Positions 1-13,600 of a stretch of DNA of 64,000 nucleotides are shown here, piece by piece. Location of the stretch: the NCBI GenBank assembly GCA_025618425.1, contig CM046844.1, forward strand, positions 8,899,558-8,963,557, given 5' to 3'. Each line of letters starts with the position of its first letter. The stretch's first letter is position 1. The notes under the pieces were generated by a model, which had not been told where the DNA came from, ran no database searches, and saw nothing but the letters and a program-made list of their open reading frames with translations. The position numbers were made by a program, and so were the translations under genes. Source of the stretch: Heliocidaris tuberculata (Eukaryota > Echinodermata > Echinoidea > Camarodonta > Echinometridae).

Positions 1-649
1 CCAATTGAGATAAAACGTCGCAGCTTGTGCACGTACAAGGAAAGCAACTGCATACGTACGCAGCGCAGCTAGCGGAAGTAGGTAAATGACCTTTTTGCCA
101 ACTCGGCAAGGATTTTGTGTGTCAAGATATTTCATTGGCCAAGAGTTGACACATAGCTAAATTCTAACCAATAAGATTGCGTCTTAGGAAATCACCCTCT
201 ATGCACCTGTCACGATGAGCACTTAGTGAAAGATAAAGTGCGAGATACTATCGTGTTATGAACATCAATTGTAATAACTAGTACACTGTTCAAGGTCAAA
301 CAAATCATCGTCATCAGTATAGAGCATTGTTTCTCAGTTTTTAGCAAAATAAACTGGCGCAATTATTCACTTTTGAATGAACATAGTAAACTTATTTTTA
401 TGGGAATTGTAGTAGACACTAATTCTTCTTCGAAACATATATTGAGTATTTCAAGATATTTGGTGTTCGCAAATTTCAATTTCATTTTTTTTTTTTTGGT
501 CAACCCGAAGACTCTTTTCACTTGTAAAAGTAAAGCATTTTTATTGGGCATGAACAGGTGGCATCGGGCCCATCGGCAAGACGCATTTGCTAGATAAGGG
601 CTAATACTTCCCTTCCCCTTCTTATTTTTTCAGTATTCCTTACGTGACC

Positions 650-720
650 GGCCCTTAGGAGTTGCGTTAAATTTTTTGAGTTGCGTTTAATCGCAACTTT
701 TTATGCAAGAGGGCCCAGTA
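650..720. mobile_element. family H MITE, truncated copy
   Basis: Only the right half is clear: ttgcgtttaatcgcaacttt then tatgcaagagggcccag. Confidence 0.5.
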
Positions 721-778
721 TTATAAATTTGGCTTGAAAATATCGCCGGCCTAGCGCCCTAGCGCCCTGTTAAGTTAA

Positions 779-1251
779 AGGAGAATGAAACCCGGGATGA
801 AACCCTGGGGAAGTATCCATTTTAATGAAAAGAGAGGATAGAGAGAAGCAATTTAAAAATATGTTTTGTACACAAAATTTCATATTTTCTCCATTATTTC
901 TAAAGATGCTGCTTGTCTTTTTGTGAACTGAACATATATTGTTAAATACATTTTCCCATAACATATCTTGAGCTAAGAAGGAGCTAGGCAAGCTGCAGCT
1001 TGAGAGATAATGGGGAAAATATGAAATTTTGTGAACAAAACATATGGAGAGTTGTACTACTAAGCATGTCACTTTGAAGCAACATTGCCAATTTGAGGAT
1101 CGCCATAGAAAGTAAATTGAGACTTTTCAAACTTTCATAACTTTTTCATTTCGTAACCGATTTTGATGGATTTTTTTTTTTTTTTTTTTTTTTGCTTCTC
1201 TCTATCTTCTCTTTTCATTAAAACTGATTTTTCCCAGGATTTCATTCTCCT
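779..1251. mobile_element. TTAA-flanked foldback MITE, family A
   Basis: TTAA at 775-778 and 1252-1255. Terminal inverted repeats of about 60 bp begin aggagaatgaaa and run to agagagaagc. A TTAA target duplication suggests mobilisation by a piggyBac- or Kolobok-type transposase. Confidence 0.75.
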
Positions 1252-1534
1252 TTAATGATTTCGTTTTGTTGATGTTGCTCTTGTTCTTGTTTCATTTTGG
1301 TTCTAGGCCTATAGCTTTTTAATTTTTGTATCATTCACGAATAAATATGTAACAGGTGTTGTTTCTCAAGTAATAAATATCCTCATTTGTACCCATATTT
1401 ATAATTTTCTTATTTGTCCACTAATTTTGCTTATTTATACTTCTCTAAATATCACTTACATGACTTACATGATGAATGAGGCATGAGTATATAAGTCAAT
1501 AAACAGATAGATAAATGAGGCTCAATATATAGAT

Positions 1535-1640
1535 GGACAGATAGATAGATATATAGACAGATTATGTAGACAGATAGACAGATAGATAGACAGATAGATA
1601 GATAGATAGACAGATAGATAGATAGACAGATAGATATGAT
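1535..1640. repeat. (GATA/GACA)n microsatellite
   Basis: Runs of agat, agac and agat units; neighbouring 1650-1720 is a GA-rich tract and 1862-1879 a poly-C run. Confidence 0.9.
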
Positions 1641-3054
1641 TCGATAGGAAAAAGAGAGAGGGAGGGGAGGATGAGAGAGGGAGGAAGAGAAAGAGAGAGA
1701 CAACAGAGAGTCAGAGACAGTGGTGACACGGGATATTTTCCAACTTCTAGGTTAAGCAATGGGCGTGGCATGGGTGTGTTCCCTCGATCGACAAGGTCTA
1801 TGGTAGCAATGTACATCACGGGCAGTCACGGCAATTGTTTTTCCCTAGCTAAAGTAAAAACACCCCCCCCCCCCCCCCTCCGCGTGACTGTACAAGAGCA
1901 ACGCAATGAAAAGAGGAAATAAGAGGGGTCGAGAGAAAGTGAATAAGAGAAAGAGAGGGGGTGGGGTTAAAGGAGATCGGGGTGTAGAAAGAGAGTTTTT
2001 ACATGGTTTGCATTATGAGGACGTGTGGGCTTATTCTGGATACCGATTTGCTCCTGCCTGGGATTTGATCTGTTAAAGACCATCATTCTTTTGGGCGATG
2101 GTGCTAAAAGTAGAATCAAACTTCTACTGCTTCTCCTTCAAAATTTTATAGGTTGACACAACAAGTGAACTACAGGAATATGTAGCAAAATGGATATTGA
2201 TAAAACAATTGTTTTTGAATTTGTAACTAAGATTTTTTAACATCATCACAGTGATGTTCTAACACGCATAGAGACCATGTGGTATTATGCGTTTACTAAG
2301 CAATGTACTATTATTATTATTATTATTATGATATAATCTCATTTCAGATGAGAAGTGAACACTCATGGGGAATATTAATGCCTTCTTTATTATATATGTG
2401 ATATCACTACGGTCTCTAGGTGTTAGGCCTATTTATGTAACTTATCACTACTTTTTTGTTTCACCTGCACCTTTCCTTCCTTCCTTCACCCATTATGTTT
2501 CATTCTTTCACTAGTTTTTGAAAGCAAGTGCCATTATTAAGAAACTAACATCGTTTTCATCCTCCTCATCCTTTTCATCATTATCTTAATCATCATCTTC
2601 ATCATCGTCATCAGCTTCATCATCATAATCTCCCCCACCCCCACCTCTCTTCCTCTCTTTCTCTCTCCTCCCTATCCTTCCTCTCTCCCTCCCCTATTCC
2701 TCTCTGTCTCTCTTTCTTCTCTTTCCCTATCTCTCTCTCTCTCTCTCTTATCTCTCCCTTTCTCTCTGTCACACATTTCTCTTGACAAGCTCTTTATCTC
2801 TGCCTTTCTGCTCTAAAATCTAGTTAGTAATTTTTCAGTGTCATGTCTATCCAGTCGGGTATTAGCGAAAATAGTGAAAATATAATTACACCCCAACTGA
2901 AATACATTCCTTAGTAAATCGCATATATATCAAAATGTTTTTGTTGGTCACTCTGTAATTTGCTGAGTGATCTCACAGAGTACAACAATTGTGTCTTTAA
3001 GATAAGCAGTGAGATGAGACAAAGGAGAAAATAAAGGGTTCATGACTTTCCATA

Positions 3055-3206
3055 CTGGGGCCCGTTGCACAAAACTTGCGTTTAATCGCAACTCCTAAAA
3101 ATCAAACGCAAGTCCTTAATGCGCACTTCTAATTGGCTGAAAATAAAGTTGCGTGTGATTTTCCCCGAGTTGCGATCAAACGCAAGTTTTGTGCAACGGG
3201 CCCCAG
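3055..3206. mobile_element. foldback MITE, GGGCCC-ended family H copy (full)
   Basis: Palindromic ends ctggggcccgttgcacaaaa and its complement; arms of about 38 bp with ttgcgtttaatcgcaact. Related copies at 650 and 57765. Confidence 0.75.
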
Positions 3207-3499
3207 ATAAGTACCATTTTGGTATGGGTTACATCATCCAAGCGGCGTACGAATACCATACAGTGACATATATCATTTCATGTTTGTGATGGAAGACTGC
3301 AATAGCCACACACGGCCCACACCCACAATCAATATTCATGAATTTCCATGACTTTGGGAGATTTTTTTTTTCTTCATTTTTCATGACTTTCCATGACTTT
3401 CCAGAAAAATTTGTTTTTCCATGGCCATGGCAACCCTGAAATATCAACAAGGAAATAAGGAAACATGTAAACAAATCTACTTTCTTCAGTTTTACAAGA

Positions 3500-6400
3500 T
3501 GCCTATATTTATTTTCATACAGGAATAAATACACATGATAAGCCAGACACTGTTAACGAGGCAGCATAGCTTTTCTTAAGCACACTAGTGCACAACATCT
3601 CTTAGTCAAATTGCCTGAATCGTTTTACCTGTGATTTTAAGAAAAGGACAAATAGAAGTGGGACAGAATGGTGCATGCTATGATCTATGCAAACCTGATC
3701 CCATTTACAGGTACCTTAAACATCTTGGGGCGCATGACAACAACAAAAAATCATCAACAATGTTTGGAATATAAAACAAAAAACTTGTTGAAAATTTTCC
3801 ATAATGAAATCATATGTGGGAATATTTTCCCTCGCATGCTTTTAATCAATGTACTCCGAAGGCCAATTTATTTTTTAACTTAAAAAAACATAATCTGTTT
3901 GTCTGAAAATCTTATTTTAAAGCAGTTTAAGGTAAATTCATGCATGATTCAACAACTTTAATGTGTTACTCATAAAAGTTAAATAATAACATCCATACTA
4001 TGTATTACTTAAGGACAAAAATGCAGTACAAATTCCTCATCATGATTTACTCCTTTGCACAAGACAAAACAAGATTTTAATCTGAACATTTTGCTGATAA
4101 TGGAATACTTCTTTCTATTCAGGGGGAAATGACATGGACTAGAGCTTTATTTACTCATTCATGTAAACAGATGTTTCCCTTACTGTAATATGAACACATT
4201 ATCAATACATTTATTTTAAAAATACAGAGCAGAAGGAATGATTCATAATTGGACATATTATTCTTTTACACAATTTACATGATTTACAGAGGCCATATGC
4301 AAGAAACTGTGACAAAATTTATATCTTTTTCTTGTTTATGTTAAAAATGAAAATTAAATTATGACAAAAGGTGTATAATGCTGATTATGGCAGTCTTCTG
4401 ATGCATACTTATAGCAAGTAAAACATTGAAATACAAGAAATGATGGAACAGAAACAGACAAAACAACAAATGTAAATATAAATGCACTAGGACTTTTGAA
4501 ATAAGGTCAAATGATGGAAACTATCATAATGTGCACCTCCTCCAAACTTTGAAAAGAATATTACATCTAAAAGAAAAGGATGTGAACTTCTATGATGAAA
4601 ATAAAAACTGGTATTTAGAAAGTAATAAGGAGTCAATATAGCTATTGACTGATCCGTCATGGGCCCAAATCCAGCCTGAACCTTTAACAGGATTTTTTCA
4701 TGACATGTGGACCCCTGCATGTCTGGAAAAAGAAAGATAAATATTACCCCCCCCCCCCAAAAAAAAAAAAAAAGAAAATAAGGCAACTGAATGGTATGAT
4801 CTTTGGATGTAACGGGACATTATTAAAACAAACAAACATTAATATGATCAATGGTTAAAATATCTTCTTACATGTACCTACCATTACAAAAATATCACTA
4901 TTGCAACAAACCCTTTACATTACAAATAAGTCTTCTGATGACAATGGCATATGTACAATGGCAACACAATTAAAGAATTATTAAAGAAGGTAGTATAAGC
5001 GTGCATATCTTTAAACACAATTCTCTCTTCATGATACACAAAATGCATAAAATGAATAGGTCCATGGTACCTAGGTAAAGGCAACAAAAAAAAAAAAAAA
5101 CAACAACTGATGATGACAAAAGAAAGTGGGAAGTTTTGAAGAGAGTTTGCTTACAGTCAATTTCTCATCGAGGACTACGGTATAAATGTATACCTTATTG
5201 TGTTATATATTTCGCACATTGTATTACTAGTGAAATGAAATGTCCGACAACATATCATTTCTCCCCAATATCAAGATGAATTAGTGATGCTAAGAATTTT
5301 CTTCATAACTCCTAATCATGGACATGTATTGCAAGTATGTACTGCAAGCATGTAGCAGAGGTTTCCTAATCATTGCCTCCCTGGTTAAAAAGTCATGATT
5401 TTTTTTTTTTTTTTTTTTTACAGAAACTAGACTATCCAGCATTACAAAAAGATCAACTCTTATTTCACGAGATACAACTCAATTGTTCTTCAAAAATGAT
5501 ATAACAAAACAACTAATTCCACATTTTACTTTATACACTAATGAAATATAGAAAATGCTAAGCTGATCACTGCTTTTAAAAGCCCTAGAATGAAGCAAAT
5601 ATGAACGGAAGTAGTGCGTAGCCCATGGTAACATGGAATAAATACAAACACATTACATACATGTAGTTTGAGAAAAATAAACAAATGTATAATAAATGAA
5701 CACTTCCTGATTGGTCCTAAAGCCCTATTCAAAAATGAACCCATAAACAGCCTTTAACAAAAAAAATGCCAAGGCAAATCTTGACATGTAGATAAATGGC
5801 AAAGGAAATATTTTCAGATGTTAAAAAAAAAGGTACTTGAAACAATGATCCCTATGGGTACTCCCAGCTCTGGCAGTGTGAAGAGTGCGACGCTTATCTC
5901 ATTTCATTTTGCCGCAGCGATTTTCTATAGCGTACTACTGCCTCCCTCATGTCTGAATGGACCAAACAAGAGAGATATGGATGTCAGATGGATCCCTTAC
6001 TTACAATACAAAGACTTTACCAGAAAATAACATAAAATTCCACTAAGAATGATGATGATGACTGACATGAGGTATTGTTATAACATTGCATAACTACTGA
6101 ATGGACACACGAAAATGAGTAGGTGGGGCTACAGTTGTAAAACTTGTAATGATAGGCTTCTTGCTGCTCGATAGCCAGCCTGATTCTTGCACTTTACATA
6201 AAGCAAAATATTCACACAGAAGCCTACTACGGATACAGATACAAACGTCGTTGCAACATTGTTAATCAAATAAGATATGAATATAGAGCATTACGACTTC
6301 TATAGCTTTGACGCCTTTTTTTGCACAATGATTTTCTTTGCACAATATCTACTCTCTGAGCTTGACTATTTCAAAATTCATAAACAAACTGGGCATGTCG

Positions 6401-7395
6401 CAAAATTGCAATTCTATATGAAATATCTGCAGCCTAGGTATGTATAGCGTACTGTAAATAGTACATACATGTTAAGAATAAATTGCAACTGTATCAAAGA
6501 AAAACATGAATATTGTGCTTAAGGCACAAAGCAGAGATGAGAATAATTATGACAATCTGCATCCCCATGTCTGCTACAATGTCTTACATTGAATTCGAGA
6601 TTACATGAAGACGACAATCAAAGAGAGAAAGAAAGAAATAGGAACAAAGAAATTATAACGATGTCAAAATAAAATAAGAAAGAGGGGAAAAAAAAGAGAA
6701 TGACAGGAGATAAAGAGAGAATATGAGAGAGAATGAAATATGGATAAAAATAAAAGATAAGGGGAAAAGTAGTACAGTATTTAAAAAATCAGGGAGAATA
6801 AAAGAAATTGAAGAAAAATAAGAAATAAAACCTTATAAGGGAAGTATTACCCCCAAACTCTTTTAAACTACATACTGAAATCTTGTTCATCACATCTTTC
6901 ACATTTTTACACTTGATTTAATACTGTTTCTTTCTGATTCTAGATCATCTGCATAGCCTAACCATCATCTTTCCAAAACCAACAAACATTTTTTTAAATT
7001 ATCCTGTTTCCATCATGATTTGTTCCAACAAATACAAAAAGCTCCACTCAAATGCACATAATCACAACCAACAATATCTCAATTTCCATTTCCATCTTAA
7101 AGCAATATTCAAGAAATGATTGTTTGCTTCTTCCAGAATACAGCCACAAGGTAAAACTGACATTATCATTTCATATATATATATAAAATCACATGACATA
7201 GTACAAAGCGAGTCACATGACTTGTCCCTGATAGCAAGTCATGTGATATATCGTCTTGTTAGAGCACACATAGCAACATACACTTACAGCTGATGATCCA
7301 ATAATACATTGCTTCAAATAAATAGAGATAAACCAGACATGTTAGTTAGACTGCCGTGCTTAAGAATGTAAAGTTCCTGTTTCTGGTCAAAAAGA
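3500..7395 (-). other. AT-rich region downstream of KLHL17, possible long 3' UTR
   Basis: No coding signal on either strand. On the minus strand AATAAA words occur near 4210, 4148, 3868 and 3508, so the transcript could extend some 3-4 kb past the stop. Contains poly-A/T runs (5084-5099, 5400-5419), a purine-rich stretch at 6620-6720 and a short inverted repeat around 7205-7255 (tcacatgacttg/caagtcatgtga). Without cDNA the 3' end is unknown. Confidence 0.3.
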
Positions 7396-7615
7396 CTATA
7401 GCTGTTGCTCTGCTACGCTACTGTGCGACCCTCTAGAGGCAACTATGTCTGCTACCGTTACACCCACACTACTCCTCCTAGTAGACATGCCTGATATGGT
7501 GGTCCAGCGATGTGTCTTGGGGTCGTAACGCTCTGCACTGTTCAGACTACTGCTTCCATCATTACCTCCCACAACATAGAGTTGACCATCAAGAGCTATT
7601 GCATCATGGGTACTC
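7396..7615 (-). CDS. KLHL17: KLHL17 coding exon 9 (last kelch blade and C terminus)
   Basis: Acceptor ttttacag; residues 574-646, ending at TAG 7398-7396. STHDAIALDGQLYVVGGNDG closes the propeller, followed by a Ser-rich tail. Tail sequence is not conserved with vertebrates. Confidence 0.94.
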
Positions 7616-10600
7616 CTGTAAAATTAAAAATAAGTTATTAAAATAATTTTTAAAGCACATTTTTTATAACGATTTTCATTAATACCATACTTTATGCTAA
7701 CATCTGTAAGATGCTATACCCTAGTAAATGAATTCATGTACATACAAAGTGAACATCATCTTCATTTCCTGGGTAGCATTCCTTCCATATGGTCACCCTG
7801 AGGGTATACCGGTATAGCAAATTGGCTTTCAGCATCGTACCAATTGGTGCCCATTTCTCTCCTGGGTATACGTAAGGAGTGGGAAATTTTATATTAATAT
7901 CTTAGTAATGTGCATGGTCTTGAATACATGATATCTCAATATCTCAGGTAAGAGTTCAAACAAGATTTCATATTTCATTCCGAATTTCTAACAGAAGGAT
8001 ATGTTATGCATGCGATGTCACAGGTTAATGTCTTACAATATGGATTTTCAAAAAAATTAATAAAGAAGAAAAACAGCTCTGTTCGTATTTCATATTTTTT
8101 GTAGCTGAATCACACAATCTTTGACTTTTAGTAGAATCATACTGTAAAAAACTCTCGAAATCCCTCATCAAGTTTGAAGGCAAATGAGAGATCTGAACCA
8201 ACCTTCTGACAGACATAGAGGGCAGCGGTTCCCACAGGTTGATTTCAGGATTGAAGCTCTCGGCACTGCTCAGGCACATGGCTCCGTCACTGCCGCCAAC
8301 AACAAAGAGCTGATTGGCTATGACTGCCACGCCCATACTGACACGACGGTTGATCATGTTTGGAATGGAGGTCCATGTGTTGGCCCTTGGGTCATACTTC
8401 TCAATGCTAGAGAGATGTGTTGAACCATCGTAACCCCCTACTGCATACAGGCATCCACCTAATGAAAAGAAATATAATGTATTATTACCTATACAGGGCA
8501 TTTTAGCTGCAAAATAAAAAGCCGCATTTTGCTCTTGTCCAAATTCGTCACCGGAGTGGGCAATATTTGCCATATTGCCCTCTTCCGGGTTTTCCCCATA
8601 GACCACTGTACTAAAAAAGAGGGAAACATTTTGCCATATTCCACCCTTTCATTGTTACCGAACGTATCCATTGTTTAAGCCTTTGTATGTGTTAAAGTGC
8701 AAAAAGGCTTAAACAATGGATGCGCACGGTAACAATTTACGTCACAATTGCTTTCCCAAAATTACATACCTGCATGAATAACCTGAAATCAGAGGGACTT
8801 GCAGGCAAACAGACGTATTTGTAATTGCTACAAAATAGGCATATACATGATATAGGTAATAATAATAGTACTGACTGGCTCTACTTTCGGGGAATATCGA
8901 AAATGTTGCCCTTAAAAGAACCATATTGCCCTCGTCTTCGACTCGGGGCAATATGATTCTGTTGCAGGCAACATATTCGATATCCCCCTCAAGGCCAGTC
9001 AATATTATATAAATGTTTAGCGGTGATAATGTTATCTATGAAAGAGCAGTATCTAAATACAGTGTACCTACAACTCATTTAATAATATTTGCATTCAGCT
9101 GGTATCTTTAAATGTAAAATATGTATAATACCCCCTGTAGCATGAGTAATTCAGTTCATCCAAATATTCTATTCCAAATGATTAATGACTATGGATAACA
9201 GGTTTAACACACAAGTCTACCATTTCATGTTTACTCTCATCACAGCTGTCTAAGAGATAATGGTTTTAACAACATCCCATATCTGCTTATTAGTACAGTA
9301 AATGCTTCAAGCTAAATCTCATCATTTCATTAAAGATATAGTTTTAGGGCTTGGGTTGGGATTGGGTTATGTTTCATTTAGAATTGGGGTTATGCATCTT
9401 GAGTCAAGGGGTGATGTTGTAATTTGACAGGAGTTAGAAATTGACTGCGGGACAACTGTTGCCAAAGCATGTGTCATACAATCCAGACCAACCGCTGCAG
9501 CATGGGTTTGTCACTTCACAGAGATATCGTCGTCGTTTTTACAAACCGACGAATCCGTGCACGGTGCGCAGAAACGTGAATTGGCAGGAAACAAATTTAT
9601 AGATTTAGGTGTTCTTAGATAACAGAATTTGCTTTCACTGCATAATTTCATGTTTCGATATGTACATCAAAAGAAAGCTTATGACTTTAATTTTGAAATG
9701 GTGTATATTATTATGTATATTAATACGGAATAAGGAAGCACTGGCCATTCAAACAAACTATTCAACGGTACGTAAAACCGTTTTCTCCAAAGCGCGTGTT
9801 TGTGCACGTGCGCGAATTTGTCTCTTCGTAAAAAAAAAACGACGATATGTTTGCCTCACACACACCATACACATAATTCAATCTCTTCCACTTACCTAGT
9901 GCAGCAACCTTCACATATCTCCTCCTGGTTGACATGGGGGTTATAGAGGTCCATGAGTTAGTCAGAGGATCATAACGTTCAGCGCTGTTCAGGCAAGACG
10001 CACCATCATAACCCCCTACAGCATAAATGAGACCATTCAAGACAGCCACACCAAGAGAGCTTCGTTTGGTTCCTAATGGGGCTAGCTCAAACCAAGAATG
10101 GGTTTGTGTGTTGAAGCATTCCACGGAGGCTAGGTCATGGGATCCATCATAGCTGTAGAACAAAGACACATAGCATTGGACACCTTTGAATTTAGGATCC
10201 TATCAACCATGGATCTTCTGACATCAAGTAATATACATGTACACAAAGACAAAGATACAACACCTTCTAAATTAAATTCACAAAGTATACCTCAACTGTG
10301 ATAATTGAATGATTTCATTAGGTAATTGACACAAAAGAACAGTGATTCCTATGCTTATGAACCACTGTCATTTCATATCATTTTGTCCAGTGAGAGCAAG
10401 AAAGGCTTACTAAAATCGACATGACTTAATACCATTCTGGCTCTCAATATAAGATTTATCATCAAAATTATAAGTCTCACAATGAATGTTAATTATAAGT
10501 TGAGGTATTGTCTTCGAGTGAATGTGTCAATAGGTATGAATAAGGTAGTAACTAGTAATAAATGTTGATAAACTATGCAAGTTGCTGTCAAGGAATACAG

Positions 10601-13600
10601 GAGTAATACACAAGTTGAAATCGGTTTTTCCTGAGGAAATTCTTGTTATATTGTACTCATCTCTAATTCTTCCATATTTAAATTATGGTATACTTGCATG
10701 GGGAAAAACACTCAAAACTCAGTTAGAGAGGTTACTCATTATTCAAAAGAGGGTTGTGAGGGTAATGTGTAATGCTGCTTTCCGAGCCCACACAGATGGT
10801 TTATTTTCAAAACATAAAATTTTGTAGGTAGAGGATGTTTATAATCTGCAGTTGGGCTCTTTCATGTACAGTCTTAATGAAGGAACTATACCATTAGCTT
10901 TGACTAAGATATTTGTAAAAAATAATCAGGTACATAACTATTCAACAAGACAGGCATCAGATTTTCATCTGCCTCGTTCGAGAAGTCAATTTGTTCTCAA
11001 TACTCTGGTGTGCACTGGGCCAAGGTTCTGGAACTCACTTGATTCTAGTGTAAAACAGGCAGCAAGTTTACCAGTCTTTAAGCGGAAATTAAAGTTGATT
11101 CTTCTAGGTGACTATAGTGTTAATCACTGAATACTTTTTGTGGCTTGAAATTAGAATTTACATGCATTTTGTTCTAAATGAGAAATATCATGATAAAACA
11201 GAAGAATGGTAGGTTAATGGTTTTAATTTTGTACTGCTGTACATAGTCAACTACTTTCCTGTTTGTTTTTGTCTTGTGAATGTGTGTTCTGTCCCAATGA
11301 TTTTTCCTTTCCCTCTTCTCTTTTCCTTTCTCAAATGTATCTTGTCATGTAATTATCTTTCCCCTTTGTACATATAACTTTCTTCTCTTTTTTTTTTAGA
11401 TATCATACGCATATGTAATACAATGCGTTTATTACATTTAAGTAGAATATTTTTTTGGTAGAATTAGTCGTTAGCCATATTACTAGTAATTTGAAAATTA
11501 ATTATCATGCAATCGCCTTGAGAGGGACCTTATTTCACAAGCTATGCTTTCTCTCGTCTTTCTTCATGTTACATACTCTCTTCCTGTTAGGTTGTTAAAT
11601 CATCGTTATTATTTACTATATTTATGTAGCTATTTTCTCATACATGTATTATTTTATTGGTCATATGTATCTTATGTATCCTGAAGAAAGATAAATAAAC
11701 TTGAACTTGAACTAAACATGAATAAAGTACTTTGTTGGAGGCTTGAGCATCACAGGTGTTGGATATTTACATACTATAAACGCTGTTATCATTAATGCTG
11801 ATAACGAACCGACGTACCCTCCTATGGCATAGATTATCTTGCCAATAGCTGCAGCCCCTAGCCTGGCTCGACGGACGTTCATCGTGGGCATGGGTCTCCA
11901 TGAGTTGAGTAATGGATCGTAGCATTCACATTCGTTATGTATTGCAAACAAACTCCCTCCACCTACAAAGGAAACAGAAAAATAACATCTCTTTATGAAG
12001 CATTCATGATGTATATCACATTACCTTACCATCGATAAATTATGGACTTCTTTTTGTTTCAGATATAACGTGATCAATGAAGCACATTCCTAATGGTTCC
12101 TGCCCCTCAATGACGAGGATGACAACTTCAGATCAATAAGATACTGGAATGGCTGTACAGGCCAAAGTAGGAATTCTAGACTGCTCATTGCCAAAAAATA
12201 ATGTTTCGAATCCTAAATACAGTGGAAACTTGTTACAAAGAGCTCCAATAGAACAAGATTCCTGATATAACAAGGTAATTTTCATGGTCCAAAGGTTATA
12301 GTACCAACTTCTCACTAAATTTTTCAGCACAACAGTCTTCAGATACAAATGAGGCATTAATCTGCAAATTACCCATTGGACATTTTTTTTGGTACAATTC
12401 TAGTTGAAAGAGATAAATGTGTAGTTGCCTCATGAATAACAAGTAAATGAAGAAAACAACAAACACCAAACTTCTACTGACCTACGGCAAATAGTACTGG
12501 TACTTGTGAGGGGTTCTGTCTTAATCTTGTTCTCGGTGACTGAAGAGTTGATCGTTGTTCAGGTAACAGATGATACTTCATCGCTTCTATTAATAGATCT
12601 TTACATCCATTACACTGCTGGACAATAGGATGTGCTTCTACTTGGGTTACGAGGAAGTCTCGGTTAAGGAGAGGGAGACGCACACATCGTAGTAGCTGCA
12701 GGCACAAACATAAAATTGAAATTTTTATAATAAATACAATAACGTCCTGGGGGGGGGGGGGAGTAAAATCACAGACAAAGTTATCTGATAGCTTTAAGGA
12801 AATAAATTGGAAGAACACAATTGTCTCTATGTGTCTGAGAATCAATGACTTATTCAAGCGTTTCAGGTCTTCAGTGACATTCTCTATGAAACAAAATTTG
12901 GAAATTAAAATCTCACTGAGACAATGTCAAAGTTCTGGCCCTATAATACAAAGGATTGCGATTTATCAAGTCTTCCAAGCAATCACCTTCTTCTTATGTT
13001 AGACGTTGCCACTGATATCAAACTCAAGTTGTGTTGTGATCCATTCTGATTTATTACAACTTTTTATATGATAGGCCCAGATGTCACATTAACTCATTCA
13101 CAGGCATGGATAAATGGTGAGAAGTAGCCTTACCCGACTGACGGCATCTTTTCTTTCCTCTTCATTGAATTGAAGCCACTGAATAACAGCACTAAACACC
13201 TCTTCTTCTGATGTTACATTCAACTGCTCACTAGAGACCATTTGTTCAACCTGGAACAAGACAAGGCAAAATAATTCTAGACTTGGGGACTGAATCTTTT
13301 TTATTCACAGAAATCATATCCACATGATTCCTGTTACATCCCTTTTTCCACAGCATCCACAATTGAATCTGATAATTATAACTTTTTTTTAATCATTTAT
13401 TGTACTTTTCTAAAACTTTCATTGATGTGTTGTTGTTTTTTTGTTTTTTTAATTAAAACCAAACTGATGCTAGAGTGGACTTCCTCTCAAATATTGAAGT
13501 CCCAAATACACATAAATATAATATACATTTTAATCAAATACCATCAATAAAAATATAGTGCACTGTAACATTCTCCACAGTAATAGAAACAAAAACAGCA

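Larger units (their letters stand above)
1..3050. other. no gene seen; repeats only
   Basis: Microsatellites, GA- and CT-rich tracts (1650-1720, 2640-2765), and the 650 and 779 mobile elements. Open frames here are short and low in complexity. Confidence 0.6.

Noticed and set aside
1452..1922. Overlapping 80-residue frames rich in Leu/Ser/Tyr
   Set aside because: Translation of the GATA/GACA and GA-rich microsatellites.
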